Source: Oscillospiraceae bacterium (GTDB lineage Bacteria > Bacillota > Clostridia > Oscillospirales > Oscillospiraceae). From it: a stretch of 64,000 nt of DNA. Where the stretch lies: assembly GCA_017434755.1 (NCBI GenBank), contig JAFRER010000021.1:1-64000 (forward strand), read 5' to 3'. Positions 24,974 through 33,088 of the stretch are shown here, piece by piece (position 1 is the first letter of the stretch; every line of letters begins with the position of its first letter). The notes beneath the pieces are model-generated. The model made no database searches, had not been told where the DNA came from, and worked only from the letters and a program-made list of their open reading frames with translations. A program made the position numbers and the translations under genes.

Positions 24974-25765
24974 TTATTTTCCCTTGAATTCCGGTCTGCG
25001 GCGCTCCAGTGCGGCGGTGAGTCCCTCCCGGCAGTCGTCCGTCTGGGAGGCGAAGATCTGGCTGATGGCCTCGTAGTCGCGGTTCTGCTCGAAGGTCGTG
25101 GTGACAGCGTTGCGCAGGACGCGCTTCTGAAGCATCAGCGCCAGAGCGGGGCCCTTCGCGATGCGGCCGGCGGTCTTTGCCGCCGTCGGCAGCAGCTCCT
25201 CATGCGGCACCACCATATTGACCAGCCCCAGCTGGAGAAGTTCCTCCGCTCCGAGGGTCTTTGCGGAGAAGAGGATCTCGCAGGCTTTATAGTAACCTAC
25301 CCGCTGTGTGAGGAACCACGTGGTCCCGCTGTCCGGGCAGAAGCCGAGGCCCGTAAAGGAAAAGCCGAACTGCGCGCGGTCGGAGGCGATGAGCAGGTCG
25401 CAGGCCATGGCCAGCGCAATGCCGGCTCCGTAGGCGGGACCGTTCACCGCGGCGATGACCGGTTTTTTCACATTATACAGCAGGCGCACCATGTCCGCCG
25501 TGGAGTCCACGTCGTAGATGGCTCGTTTGCGGTCCTGATTCATGGCCGCCAGTTCCTGCAGGTTACCGCCCGAAGTGAAGCCGCGTCCCTCGCCCGTAAG
25601 CAGGAGCACTCGCACCTCGTCGTCCGCATCCGCGCGGACGATGGCGTCCTCGATCTCGTGGACAAAGTCCGGCGTGAAGGAGTTCAGGGTCTCGGGACGG
25701 TTCATCGTGATTGTGGCCACGCCGCCCTCAACGCAGTACAGAGGAGTCCTTTCTTTCTCGTCCAT
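24974..25765 (-). CDS. Enoyl-CoA hydratase/isomerase (crotonase), PaaG-like
   Basis: 263 residues. Crotonase fold signatures: ATITMNRPETLNSFT (strand 1-helix 1), GFTSGGNLQEL (oxyanion loop) and NGPAYGAGIALAMACDLLIA (oxyanion hole). In place of the usual second Glu it has LGFCPDSGTTWFLTQRVG, the Asp-containing segment typical of PaaG-type isomerases, so isomerisation of an enoyl-CoA is at least as likely as hydration. I chose the ATG at 25765 after GAGAGGAG, because the longer frame overlaps the preceding gene's stop. It is 14 bases from that gene and 13 from the next. Confidence 0.87.
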   Translation of the reverse strand: MDEKERTPLYCVEGGVATITMNRPETLNSFTPDFVHEIEDAIVRADADDEVRVLLLTGEGRGFTSGGNLQELAAMNQDRKRAIYDVDSTADMVRLLYNVKKPVIAAVNGPAYGAGIALAMACDLLIASDRAQFGFSFTGLGFCPDSGTTWFLTQRVGYYKACEILFSAKTLGAEELLQLGLVNMVVPHEELLPTAAKTAGRIAKGPALALMLQKRVLRNAVTTTFEQNRDYEAISQIFASQTDDCREGLTAALERRRPEFKGK

Positions 25766-25779
25766 CGCGGTCTCCTCTC

Positions 25780-26745
25780 TCAGAACATTCCGGCTTTTGC
25801 CCGAAGCGTCTCTTCGCAAACGGCCATCGTGTCGTCGATGATCGCTTTGCAGGACTTGATCTCATGGATGCGGCCTATGCTCTGCCCGAACAGGAAGGCG
25901 GCCCCTTCTGTATCGCCTTCGCGCAGGGCGGCCAGCAGCTTTTTGCCGGAGACGGCGCGCACGATCTCAGAAGGTTCGGCGCCGTTCTTCTCGAGCTCGT
26001 TGACCTTTTTCAGCACGCTGTTCTTCACGCCGCGGGCCTGCAGGGTGGTATGGCAGAACAGGTCGGTATCCGTCTCATTGAGCTGGACGATCCAGTTCTT
26101 TATGTTGTCGTGGACCCAGCACTCCTCGGAGGCGAGGAAGCGCGTGGCCATCATGATGCCGTCCGCCCCGAGGCAGAGGGCCGCGGCCATGGACTTGCCG
26201 TCCACCATGCCGCCTGTCGCGAGAATGGGGATGCTGACGCTCTCGGCCACCTTGGGCAGCAGCACCGAGGTCGCCACATTGTCGGAAAGCGGATGGCCGC
26301 CCTCTTCCACACCGGCGACGATGACGGCATCATAGCCCAGCCGCTCAATCTTCATGGCGTGACGGACCGCGCCCACCTTGTGGGTGATCTTTACGCCGGC
26401 GGCGTGCAGCATGGGGATGAAGTCCGTGGCGAAGAGGCCGGAGACCTCGATATTCGCCACTTTTTCCTCCGCGCAGACCTTAAAGAAATCCATGAAGGTC
26501 TCCTCGGTAATGCGGAAGCTCTTCATCAGCGTGATGTTCACGCCGAAGGGCTTGTCCGTAAGCGCCTTGACCTGAAGGATGGCTTCGCGCAGTTCATTGC
26601 CGCTCAGATACTGGTCGGCCGTGATGCAGCCGAGACCGCCCGCCTCGGAGATGGCGGCGCAGAGCTTCGGGTCCGTGACCCAGAGCATGCCACCGCAGAT
26701 GATGGGATATTCAATGCCGAACAGTTCGGTGATCCTGGTTTTCAT
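25780..26745 (-). CDS. Nitronate monooxygenase / FabK-like FMN flavoprotein (copy 2)
   Basis: 321 residues, paralogue of the protein at 22635-23606. Shared features are ITELFGIEYPIICGGMLWVTDPKL, VNITLMKSF, the EEGGHPLS loop with His, IPILATGGMVDGKSM and GADGIMMATRF. The two copies are clearly different (TLMPSL versus TLMKSF, EAAGHVGE versus EEGGHPLS), so they probably do different jobs or form a heteromer rather than being a fresh duplicate. AGGAGG precedes the ATG. It is co-transcribed with thiolase and crotonase genes. Confidence 0.85.
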   Translation of the reverse strand: MKTRITELFGIEYPIICGGMLWVTDPKLCAAISEAGGLGCITADQYLSGNELREAILQVKALTDKPFGVNITLMKSFRITEETFMDFFKVCAEEKVANIEVSGLFATDFIPMLHAAGVKITHKVGAVRHAMKIERLGYDAVIVAGVEEGGHPLSDNVATSVLLPKVAESVSIPILATGGMVDGKSMAAALCLGADGIMMATRFLASEECWVHDNIKNWIVQLNETDTDLFCHTTLQARGVKNSVLKKVNELEKNGAEPSEIVRAVSGKKLLAALREGDTEGAAFLFGQSIGRIHEIKSCKAIIDDTMAVCEETLRAKAGMF

Positions 26746-26765
26746 CGTGTTGCTCCTCCTGTGCT

Positions 26766-27953
26766 TTATTCGATCATTTCAAAGATGCCTGCAGCGCCCA
26801 TGCCACCGCCGATGCACATCGACACCAGCCCGCGTGTCTGTCCGCGGCGCCGCAGTTCCCCGATCAGCTTGATGGCCAGATAGGCGCCCGTGCAGCCCAG
26901 CGGATGTCCGAAGGCGATGCCGCCGCCGTTGACGTTGACGATCTCCGTGTTGAGTCCCAGCTGATCGATGCAGGCCAGCGACTGGGAGGCAAAGGCCTCG
27001 TTGAGTTCGATGAGCTGGATGTCGTCCAGCGTCATTCCCGCGATATCCAGCGCGCGGGGAATCGCTTCGATCGGTCCGAGTCCCATGTAGGCCGGGTGCA
27101 CGCCGCGCACCGCAAAGCTCACAAAACGCGCGATAGGCGTGAGTCCCTGTGCGCGGGCGAATTCCTCCTCCATCAGCACCACGAAGGCCGCGGCGTCATT
27201 CATCTGGGAGGAGTTGCCCGCCGTCACGCTGCCACCCATGCGGAACAGGGGCTTCAGCTTTGCGAGCCCTTCAGGGGTGGTATCCGGGCGGACGCACTCG
27301 TCGGTATCGAAGATGAAGCTCTCCCAGCCGGGCGTGCCGTCCTCTTTCTTTACCGGGCGCTTGGCCTGCACGGGGATGATCTCCTCCTTGAACTTTCCGG
27401 CCGCTATGGCGGCGGCCGCCCTGCGATGGCTCTCGCAGGCAAAGGCATCCTGCCGCTCGCGGGAGATGCCGCACTTTTCGGCGACGTTCTCCGCCGTGAT
27501 GCCCATGGTGTCATAGTTGTCCGGATAGGCCCCGAAGCTCACGCTGTCCGGGATGATCGCAACACGGTGCATCTGCACCTTGCTCATGTTCTCCAGACCG
27601 CCGGCCACGATGCATTTGGCCTGCCCCGCCATGATGGCATTCGCCGCGCTGGCGATGGACTGCAGTCCCGAAGAGCAGAAGCGGTTGACCGTCTGTCCGG
27701 CGGTGGTAAGCGGGAAGCCGGAACTGTCTGCCAGAAGGCGTCCTATGTTCAGGCCCTGCTCCGCCTCCGGAATGGCGCAGCCGCAGATCAGGTCTTCAGC
27801 GAGAGCCGGATCGAAGCCGGGGTTCTTTGCGAGGATGCCCTTCAGCACCTGGGACCCGAAGTCCACGCAGCCCGTGTACCGGAGGCTCCCCTTGATCGCC
27901 TTGGCGATGGCGCTGCGGCCGTATGCGACGATAACGGCGTTTTTACGTTCCAT
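26766..27953 (-). CDS. Thiolase (acetyl-CoA acyltransferase)
   Basis: 395 residues. It performs thiolytic cleavage or Claisen condensation of 3-ketoacyl-CoA. All catalytic residues are visible: acyl-accepting Cys 93 in NRFCSSGLQSI, His 350 in GGIAFGHPLG and Cys 380 in CIGGGMG. The NRFCSSGLQ form is typical of FadA/FadI-type beta-oxidation thiolases rather than of biosynthetic acetoacetyl-CoA thiolases (NxVCGSG). GAGGAGGG lies before the ATG, 12 bases after the FadB-like gene. It is the second gene of the minus arm. Confidence 0.92.
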   Translation of the reverse strand: MERKNAVIVAYGRSAIAKAIKGSLRYTGCVDFGSQVLKGILAKNPGFDPALAEDLICGCAIPEAEQGLNIGRLLADSSGFPLTTAGQTVNRFCSSGLQSIASAANAIMAGQAKCIVAGGLENMSKVQMHRVAIIPDSVSFGAYPDNYDTMGITAENVAEKCGISRERQDAFACESHRRAAAAIAAGKFKEEIIPVQAKRPVKKEDGTPGWESFIFDTDECVRPDTTPEGLAKLKPLFRMGGSVTAGNSSQMNDAAAFVVLMEEEFARAQGLTPIARFVSFAVRGVHPAYMGLGPIEAIPRALDIAGMTLDDIQLIELNEAFASQSLACIDQLGLNTEIVNVNGGGIAFGHPLGCTGAYLAIKLIGELRRRGQTRGLVSMCIGGGMGAAGIFEMIE

Positions 27954-27965
27954 GATCAGCCCTCC

Positions 27966-30266
27966 TCAGTTGCGCACGGGTTTGCCCGTCATGACCATAC
28001 CCTTGATGCGCTCCAGTGTCTTTTCATTGCGGGAGAGATCCATAAAGGCCTTTCTCTCTTCAAACAGGATATCCTCCTCGGTGACCTGCTCCCCGGCGAG
28101 CGCGTCGCCGCCGGAGAAGATGCGCGCCAGCTTTTCAACGATCACCGCGTCGTACGGCGTCATCATCCGTCCTGAGAGCATGACGTTGACCGTGGCCATC
28201 AGATGGGTGTAGCCGCTCTCCCCTGCCGCGGTGACGGTGCCCTTGACCGGCGGCCTCCAGCACGCGTCGGCGAGCCGTATGGCCGTGGCCTTCGCCTGGC
28301 TGAGCAGGGAATCCGCTTTCGCTATGATCAGGTCGCCTCGGCGCAGATAGGCGTTTTTCAGTGCCTCTTCGGCGCTCATGCTGTATTTTGCCTGGGCGAT
28401 CGGCAGCACGAGCGCATCGATCTCCGCAAGGATGCGCGCCATCTGTCCGTACTGCAGGCCCTGCGTCGCTCGGAAAAGCAGCTCCGCGCATCCGCCGCCC
28501 GACGGCACGAGGCCGACACCCATTTCAACGAGGCCGGCGTACAGCTCCTGATGTGCGACCACGCATCCGGCATGCAGCATCAGCTCGGCACTGCCGCCGA
28601 GAGCCTGCCCCTTTGCCGCCACGACCACCGGCTTTTTCAGATATTTCAGCTTGAGATTGGCCCGCTGGAATTCCTCCACGCTTTTCTCGAGCAGGTCGAA
28701 CTGCCCCGCTTCGATAGCGGCCGCGACCTCATAGAGATTCGCGCCGGCGCCGAGATTGGCGCCCGGATTGCAGACCACCATGGCCCGGAAGGCTTCGCTG
28801 CGCTCCACTTCCTCCGCCGCGGCGAGCATCAGCTGTGCCGCCGGGGTCGTATAGGTGTTGGCCTTGGTCCGGAGCGTGAACAGGGCGATCCCGTCTCCGA
28901 GGTCGCACAAAGCAGCGTCCTTGTTCTCCATGATCACAGACCCGGCGTCTTCGATCTGCAGATAAACCGCCGCGCGGGGAGCCGCCCCGGCATAGAAGCC
29001 GCCGTCCTTTTCGATCTTTTCCTTTGCCCAGGCGGGGGGCTCCAGACCCTGCTTCTCCATGAGGCTGAGAACGTCTTTCGCCCCGAGCAGATCGCAGAGC
29101 TCAAAGGGCCCCTTGATCCAGTTGTATCCGCCGCGCATGGCCGCGTCTATGTCGCGGAAGTCATAGCTGATCTCGTCCGCGTTCATCATGGCAAGCCACA
29201 GCGGCTCAAGCACCACGCGGCGCAGGAACGGCGTCTCCGGATAATCCCCGGCCAGCAGACCGCGCAGCCTTACGGCCTTGTCCTTTACCTCCGCCAGAGA
29301 GGCCGGTGCGGGACGGGACAGCGGGATATATTCGCCTTTGGCGTAGTCCCAGACAAAGCGCTCCGTTCCCTTGGCACCTTTCTTCTTGAGGTAGAAGCCG
29401 GATCCCGTCTTGTTGCCGAGGTAGCCGCGAGACGTTATGTCGTACAGAACAGGCGGGCGGTTACGGAAGGGTTTCTCATATTCCGGGATGTCCGCGCCGG
29501 CCATGTAATCCACCGTGTGGACGCTGATGTCGAGACCGACAAGATCCAGCAGCTTGAAGGCCCCCTGCTTCGGACGGAAGATCATGTCTCCCGTCAGGGC
29601 ATCGGCCTCGGCGAAGCCGTATCCCGCATCCACCGTGGCGTTCATGATCGAGGTGAGCGCCATGGAGCCGATGCGGTTGGCGATGAAGCCCGGCGAATCC
29701 TTGCAGCGGATGGGCGTCTTGCCGAAGCGGTCGTTGATGAGCGTCTCTACCCGCTTCAGGATCGCTTCGTCGGTCCTGCCGCTGCCTATAAGCTCCACCA
29801 GATCCATATAGCGCACTGGGTTGAAGAAGTGGATGCCGAGGAAACGGCGCTGCCTGGCATCATCCATACCCTCAGCTATGGAGGCGATGGAGATGTTCGA
29901 GGTGTTGGTGCCGATGATCGTGTCCTCCCCCGCATTGGCAAAAAGAAACGCCGCGGTGCTCTGCTTGATGGAGAGGTCTTCGGCCACCGCTTCGATGATC
30001 AGGTCGCAGTCCCTCAGGCAGGCTGCGTCCTTCTGCATGTCCGCGCAGAAGAAGCCCGCGCGGATCCTCGCCTCGTCGGAACCCTTCATTTCACCGGTCT
30101 TCAAAATCGTGTCGACCGCCTTCGCGGCGCGGTCGCTCCCTGATTCGCTGCCCTTGCCGCGGACCATCAAAACCACGTCCAGACCGGCCCGCGCCCCGCA
30201 GGCGGCAATGGCGGCTCCCATCGTACCGGCACCGATGACAGCCATTTTTCTGATGCTTTTATCCAT
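27966..30266 (-). CDS. 3-Hydroxyacyl-CoA dehydrogenase / enoyl-CoA hydratase fusion (FadN/FadB-like)
   Basis: 766 residues with the dehydrogenase first, as in Bacillus FadN and unlike E. coli FadB, which begins with the hydratase. NAD-binding motif VIGAGTMGAAIA at 10-21. LIIEAVAEDLSIK, NTSNISIASIA and GIHFFNPVRYMDLVELI are the standard HCDH segments, and RCKDSPGFIANRIG marks the C-terminal HCDH domain. The crotonase part (about 470-640) contains NPGANLGAGANL, AAKGQALGGSAELML and GVGLVPSGGGCAEL. It would catalyse the hydration and NAD-dependent oxidation steps of beta-oxidation. It is the first gene of the minus arm, with AAAGGAG 5 bases before the ATG and a strong promoter at 30386-30414. Confidence 0.92.
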   Translation of the reverse strand: MDKSIRKMAVIGAGTMGAAIAACGARAGLDVVLMVRGKGSESGSDRAAKAVDTILKTGEMKGSDEARIRAGFFCADMQKDAACLRDCDLIIEAVAEDLSIKQSTAAFLFANAGEDTIIGTNTSNISIASIAEGMDDARQRRFLGIHFFNPVRYMDLVELIGSGRTDEAILKRVETLINDRFGKTPIRCKDSPGFIANRIGSMALTSIMNATVDAGYGFAEADALTGDMIFRPKQGAFKLLDLVGLDISVHTVDYMAGADIPEYEKPFRNRPPVLYDITSRGYLGNKTGSGFYLKKKGAKGTERFVWDYAKGEYIPLSRPAPASLAEVKDKAVRLRGLLAGDYPETPFLRRVVLEPLWLAMMNADEISYDFRDIDAAMRGGYNWIKGPFELCDLLGAKDVLSLMEKQGLEPPAWAKEKIEKDGGFYAGAAPRAAVYLQIEDAGSVIMENKDAALCDLGDGIALFTLRTKANTYTTPAAQLMLAAAEEVERSEAFRAMVVCNPGANLGAGANLYEVAAAIEAGQFDLLEKSVEEFQRANLKLKYLKKPVVVAAKGQALGGSAELMLHAGCVVAHQELYAGLVEMGVGLVPSGGGCAELLFRATQGLQYGQMARILAEIDALVLPIAQAKYSMSAEEALKNAYLRRGDLIIAKADSLLSQAKATAIRLADACWRPPVKGTVTAAGESGYTHLMATVNVMLSGRMMTPYDAVIVEKLARIFSGGDALAGEQVTEEDILFEERKAFMDLSRNEKTLERIKGMVMTGKPVRN

Positions 30267-30365
30267 AATAACTCCTTTCGCTTTGCCCGGAATTCCGTTC
30301 TATTCCGGGCGGCAGACTGGGAAGAAAATGCGTATTCTGAAATCAGCCCATGCTGACGCAAACGC

Positions 30366-30376
30366 TGGACCGACCA
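30366..30376 (-). promoter_or_regulatory. Candidate FadR/GntR operator, site 1
   Basis: Minus-strand TGGTCGGTCCA, within a CGCTGG-5-CCAGCG inverted repeat (30363-30379). It begins just downstream of the predicted start point of the minus-arm promoter, a position suited to repression. It shares TGGTCGG with sites 2 and 3. Confidence 0.6.
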
Positions 30377-30385
30377 GCGGATATT

Positions 30386-30414
30386 ATTATAGCATGCGGC
30401 TCGGAGCAATGCAA
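30386..30414 (-). promoter_or_regulatory. Promoter of the minus-strand acyl-CoA operon
   Basis: On the minus strand: TTGCAT (30414-30409), 17 bases, TATAAT (30391-30386), about 120 bases before the FadN-like ATG. Confidence 0.75.
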
Positions 30415-30424
30415 GAAGCAATTC

Positions 30425-30437
30425 CGTCATTTTGACG
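30425..30437. promoter_or_regulatory. Small perfect dyad CGTCA-TTT-TGACG
   Basis: A 5-bp inverted repeat with a 3-base centre, between the two divergent promoters and just upstream of both -35 elements. It could be a binding site for a second regulator. Its short length means chance is possible. Confidence 0.35.
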
Positions 30438-30466
30438 AACGGCCGCATTATTTCTCCGAATTTCAC

Positions 30467-30495
30467 TTGCGCTTTTGTGCAATTTGGTATATACT
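30467..30495 (+). promoter_or_regulatory. Promoter of the GntR-ligase operon
   Basis: TTGCGC (30467-30472), 17 bases, TATACT (30490-30495). It is divergent from the promoter at 30386-30414, with about 50 bases between the -35 elements. Confidence 0.6.
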
Positions 30496-30510
30496 TATCC
30501 TGTATGTTTA

Positions 30511-30521
30511 TGGTCGGCAGA
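30511..30521 (+). promoter_or_regulatory. Candidate operator, site 2
   Basis: TGGTCGGCAGA, starting about 10 bases after the predicted start point of the plus promoter. The left half matches sites 1 and 3; the right half is degenerate. The 9-mer TATGGTCGG recurs at 30573-30581. Confidence 0.45.
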
Positions 30522-30574
30522 CTGATTAACATAATTTATCCGGATCAAGCAAGTAAGGAGTGAGCCCGTCCGTA

Positions 30575-30585
30575 TGGTCGGACCA
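30575..30585 (+). promoter_or_regulatory. Candidate operator, site 3
   Basis: TGGTCGGACCA, a perfect palindrome apart from the central base. It fits the TNGTNNNACNA consensus of FadR-subfamily GntR proteins and ends 11 bases before the regulator's ATG, so binding there could block transcription or translation of the regulator itself. Confidence 0.6.
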
Positions 30586-30596
30586 GGCAGAAACGC

Positions 30597-31316
30597 ATGG
30601 AGATCGGCGTCATCGAAGTCCCCACAAAAAAAGACATGTTCGTTATGAAGATGGAAGAGCAGATCCTCTCCGGAAAGCTCAGGGCCGGAGACAGCCTTCC
30701 CTCCGAACGCCAGCTGCAGGAGGAGACCCGCATCAGCAAGACGATGATCCATCAGGGTCTCGTGGAACTGGAGCAGAAGGGCTTCATCGAAGTGACGCCC
30801 CGCCGCGGTGCCGTAGTGGCAAATTATGAGGAAACGGGCACCATGGAGACGCTGAATGCTCTCATCCGCATGAACGGCGGCAATATGACCCGGAAGCAGA
30901 CCCACAGCTTCATGGAGGCGCGCATCGCCATAGAGGGCTCCGCTCTCCGTCGGCTGGCAGAGAACCATACCGACGGGGACATCGCCTATCTGGAAGGCAT
31001 CCTTGCCCAGGCCGACGCACTGCTGGAAAAAAGCGATCACAGCGACGCGGCGCTTGCGGAGCTGCTGTTCCGTTACCACAGAGGCATATGCGTACGCAGC
31101 AAAAACGAGTTTTTTCCACTGCTGCTCAACGAGTTCAAGCCGATCATCATGGAATTCTGGCTGCGCTCCATCGCCCTGTTCGGTGCGGAGTCGAATGTTC
31201 ACCTCTCCAAGCGCTACCTTGATTTTATACGTTCGGGCGACGCAGACGGAGCGTTCAAACGCCTGCAGCGCAGCGTGAACGAGTACCTGAACTGCCTTGA
31301 CGAGCAGTTAAGATAG
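30597..31316 (+). CDS. GntR-family (FadR subfamily) regulator of the acyl-CoA locus
   Basis: 239 residues. Winged-helix N-terminus: QILSGKLRAGDSLPSERQLQEETRISKTMIHQGLVELEQKGFIEVTPRRGAVV, in which PSERQL and the second helix are the GntR signature. The C-terminal helical domain (about 85-235; FMEARIAIEGSALRRLAENHTDGDI) is the FCD-type effector domain of FadR-like regulators. The ATG at 30597 is the only start in this frame after a stop at 30561, and its ribosome site is weak. Placed between divergent acyl-CoA operons beside matching operators, it most likely represses both arms until an acyl-CoA or related effector binds; the effector is inferred. Confidence 0.88.
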   Translation: MEIGVIEVPTKKDMFVMKMEEQILSGKLRAGDSLPSERQLQEETRISKTMIHQGLVELEQKGFIEVTPRRGAVVANYEETGTMETLNALIRMNGGNMTRKQTHSFMEARIAIEGSALRRLAENHTDGDIAYLEGILAQADALLEKSDHSDAALAELLFRYHRGICVRSKNEFFPLLLNEFKPIIMEFWLRSIALFGAESNVHLSKRYLDFIRSGDADGAFKRLQRSVNEYLNCLDEQLR

Positions 31317-31357
31317 AAAAATAATAATAAAGGAATAAAAAGGAGGAGCAAAACCAA

Positions 31358-33040
31358 ATGCAAGATTACCTGAAAGTACTGGACGAAGCCGCCGCCAAGA
31401 ACGCGGAACTGGCCCGCAAACAGTACGACCCGGAGATCCCTGCCAAAATCGAGTATGAGGACAAGCCCTGCAAGTGGTGGTTCAATCACTGGGCAGAGAC
31501 CAACCCGAAGAAGCCCTATGCGATCCTCGGCGACCTTGTTCTCCCCTATGCCTACTGCAACGATGTGGCCCGCCGTCTGGCTAACGCCTTCCTGGATCTG
31601 GGTGTGAAGAAGGGCGACCGCGTTGCGATCATGGCCCCCAACGTCCCGCAGTATCTGCTGGCGATGCATGCCGTGTGGAAGATCGGCGCGATCGAAGTTC
31701 CCGCGAACCCGTTGTACACTGTGCCCGAGCTGACCGGTCAGTTCAACGACAGCGGCGCGGAGACAGTGGTCGTCATGGCCGCTTTCGCGCCCAAGGCCAT
31801 CGCCATGCTGCAGAACCCGGAATGCGCCGTGAAGCGCGTCATCGCTTTCCAGCTCCCCTCCGGCGTCGTGGAACTGCCGCAGGTGGACGGGCTGTATGAC
31901 TTCAACGCCCTCGTCGGCACCCATCCCAACAACGAGCCCGACATCGAAGTCGGCATGGACGATCCCATCCGCCTGCAGTACACCGGCGGCACCACCGGCA
32001 TCCCCAAGGGCTGTGTGCTCACCAACCGCATGGTATACACCATGGGCTACCGCACCGCGCTCTGGACCACCAGAAGCTACTCGATCGTCGGCAAAGACGA
32101 GATCATCACCTTGGCAGCCATTCCTCTGAACCATGTCTACGGCTTCAACGCGAACGTCGGCATCACGCTCACCAACGGCGGCACGATCATCGTTGTCCCG
32201 CAGCCGAAGCCGGATGCCCTGCTGGCTGAGATCGTAAAGAACAAGCCCAACATCTTCGCGGCTGTCCCCGCCATGCTCATCGGCCTGCTGAACACCCCGC
32301 AGGTCCAGGCGGGCGAAGCGGACATTTCCTCGCTGAAGGGCATTTTCTGCGGCTCCGCACCGTGCCCGGTCGCCGTCATGGAACAGCTTGAAGCCAAGAC
32401 CGGCGCCACCATCGTGGAAGGTTACGGCATGTCCGAGACCTCCAACATCCTGACCATCAACCCGATGCATGTCCGCAAGCCGGGCTCCGTCGGCGTCGCC
32501 GTGCCCGACACGGATCTGGTCGTTGTCGACGCTGTTGACGGCAAGGCCCCCGTGCCTCTGGGCGAGACCGGCGAGCTCATCTGCCGCGGACCTCAGGTCA
32601 TGGAGAAGTACTGGGAGAACCCGGAAGCCACCGAGGCGACCATTCGCGACGGCTGGCTCTACACCGCGGACGTCGTGCTCATGGACGAGGACGGCTTCAT
32701 CTTCATCAAGGACCGCAAAAAGGATATGATCATCGTCAATGGCTTCAACGTGTTCCCGCGTGAGATCGACGAGGCCATGTTCGCCAATCCGAAGGTCAAA
32801 GAGGCCTGCGCCGTAGGCATCACCCACCCGAAGAAGGGCGAGGCGCCTGTTCTGTACACGGTCCTCAAGGAAGGCGAAGAGATGACGGCGGAAGAGGCTG
32901 AGCAGTATCTGCGCCAGTCCCTCGCTCCCTACAAGATCCCCATTGCCTACGAGTTCATCAGCGAACTGCCGCGCACGGCCGCCGGCAAGGCCGACCGCAA
33001 GGCGCTGAGCGCGATGTACAAGGAGAAATACGGTCTGTAA
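31358..33040 (+). CDS. Acyl-CoA ligase / AMP-dependent synthetase (FadD-like)
   Basis: 560 residues. ANL-superfamily adenylate-forming enzyme: ATP-binding P-loop YTGGTTGIPKG (208-218), LNHVYGFNANV, VEGYGMSETS (A5 motif), GWLYTADVVLMDEDGF (A7) and KDRKKDMIIVNGFNVFPREID (A8), with the catalytic C-terminal Lys in LPRTAAGKADRKAL. The length fits medium- or long-chain fatty acyl-CoA ligases. The reaction is acid + ATP + CoA to acyl-CoA + AMP + PPi. AAGGAGG lies before the ATG, 41 bases after the regulator gene. The chain length or aromatic nature of the substrate cannot be read from the sequence. Confidence 0.9.
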   Translation: MQDYLKVLDEAAAKNAELARKQYDPEIPAKIEYEDKPCKWWFNHWAETNPKKPYAILGDLVLPYAYCNDVARRLANAFLDLGVKKGDRVAIMAPNVPQYLLAMHAVWKIGAIEVPANPLYTVPELTGQFNDSGAETVVVMAAFAPKAIAMLQNPECAVKRVIAFQLPSGVVELPQVDGLYDFNALVGTHPNNEPDIEVGMDDPIRLQYTGGTTGIPKGCVLTNRMVYTMGYRTALWTTRSYSIVGKDEIITLAAIPLNHVYGFNANVGITLTNGGTIIVVPQPKPDALLAEIVKNKPNIFAAVPAMLIGLLNTPQVQAGEADISSLKGIFCGSAPCPVAVMEQLEAKTGATIVEGYGMSETSNILTINPMHVRKPGSVGVAVPDTDLVVVDAVDGKAPVPLGETGELICRGPQVMEKYWENPEATEATIRDGWLYTADVVLMDEDGFIFIKDRKKDMIIVNGFNVFPREIDEAMFANPKVKEACAVGITHPKKGEAPVLYTVLKEGEEMTAEEAEQYLRQSLAPYKIPIAYEFISELPRTAAGKADRKALSAMYKEKYGL

Positions 33041-33088
33041 GCTTCGCGCCCGAGAGACGGGCACGTAAACGCAGACGGAGGAAACATC

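Noticed and set aside
30574-30597. A start at the ATG 30574 for the GntR gene, because it is closer to the AAGGAG at 30554
   Set aside because: It is in a different reading frame from the GntR coding sequence and would not yield the winged-helix protein.
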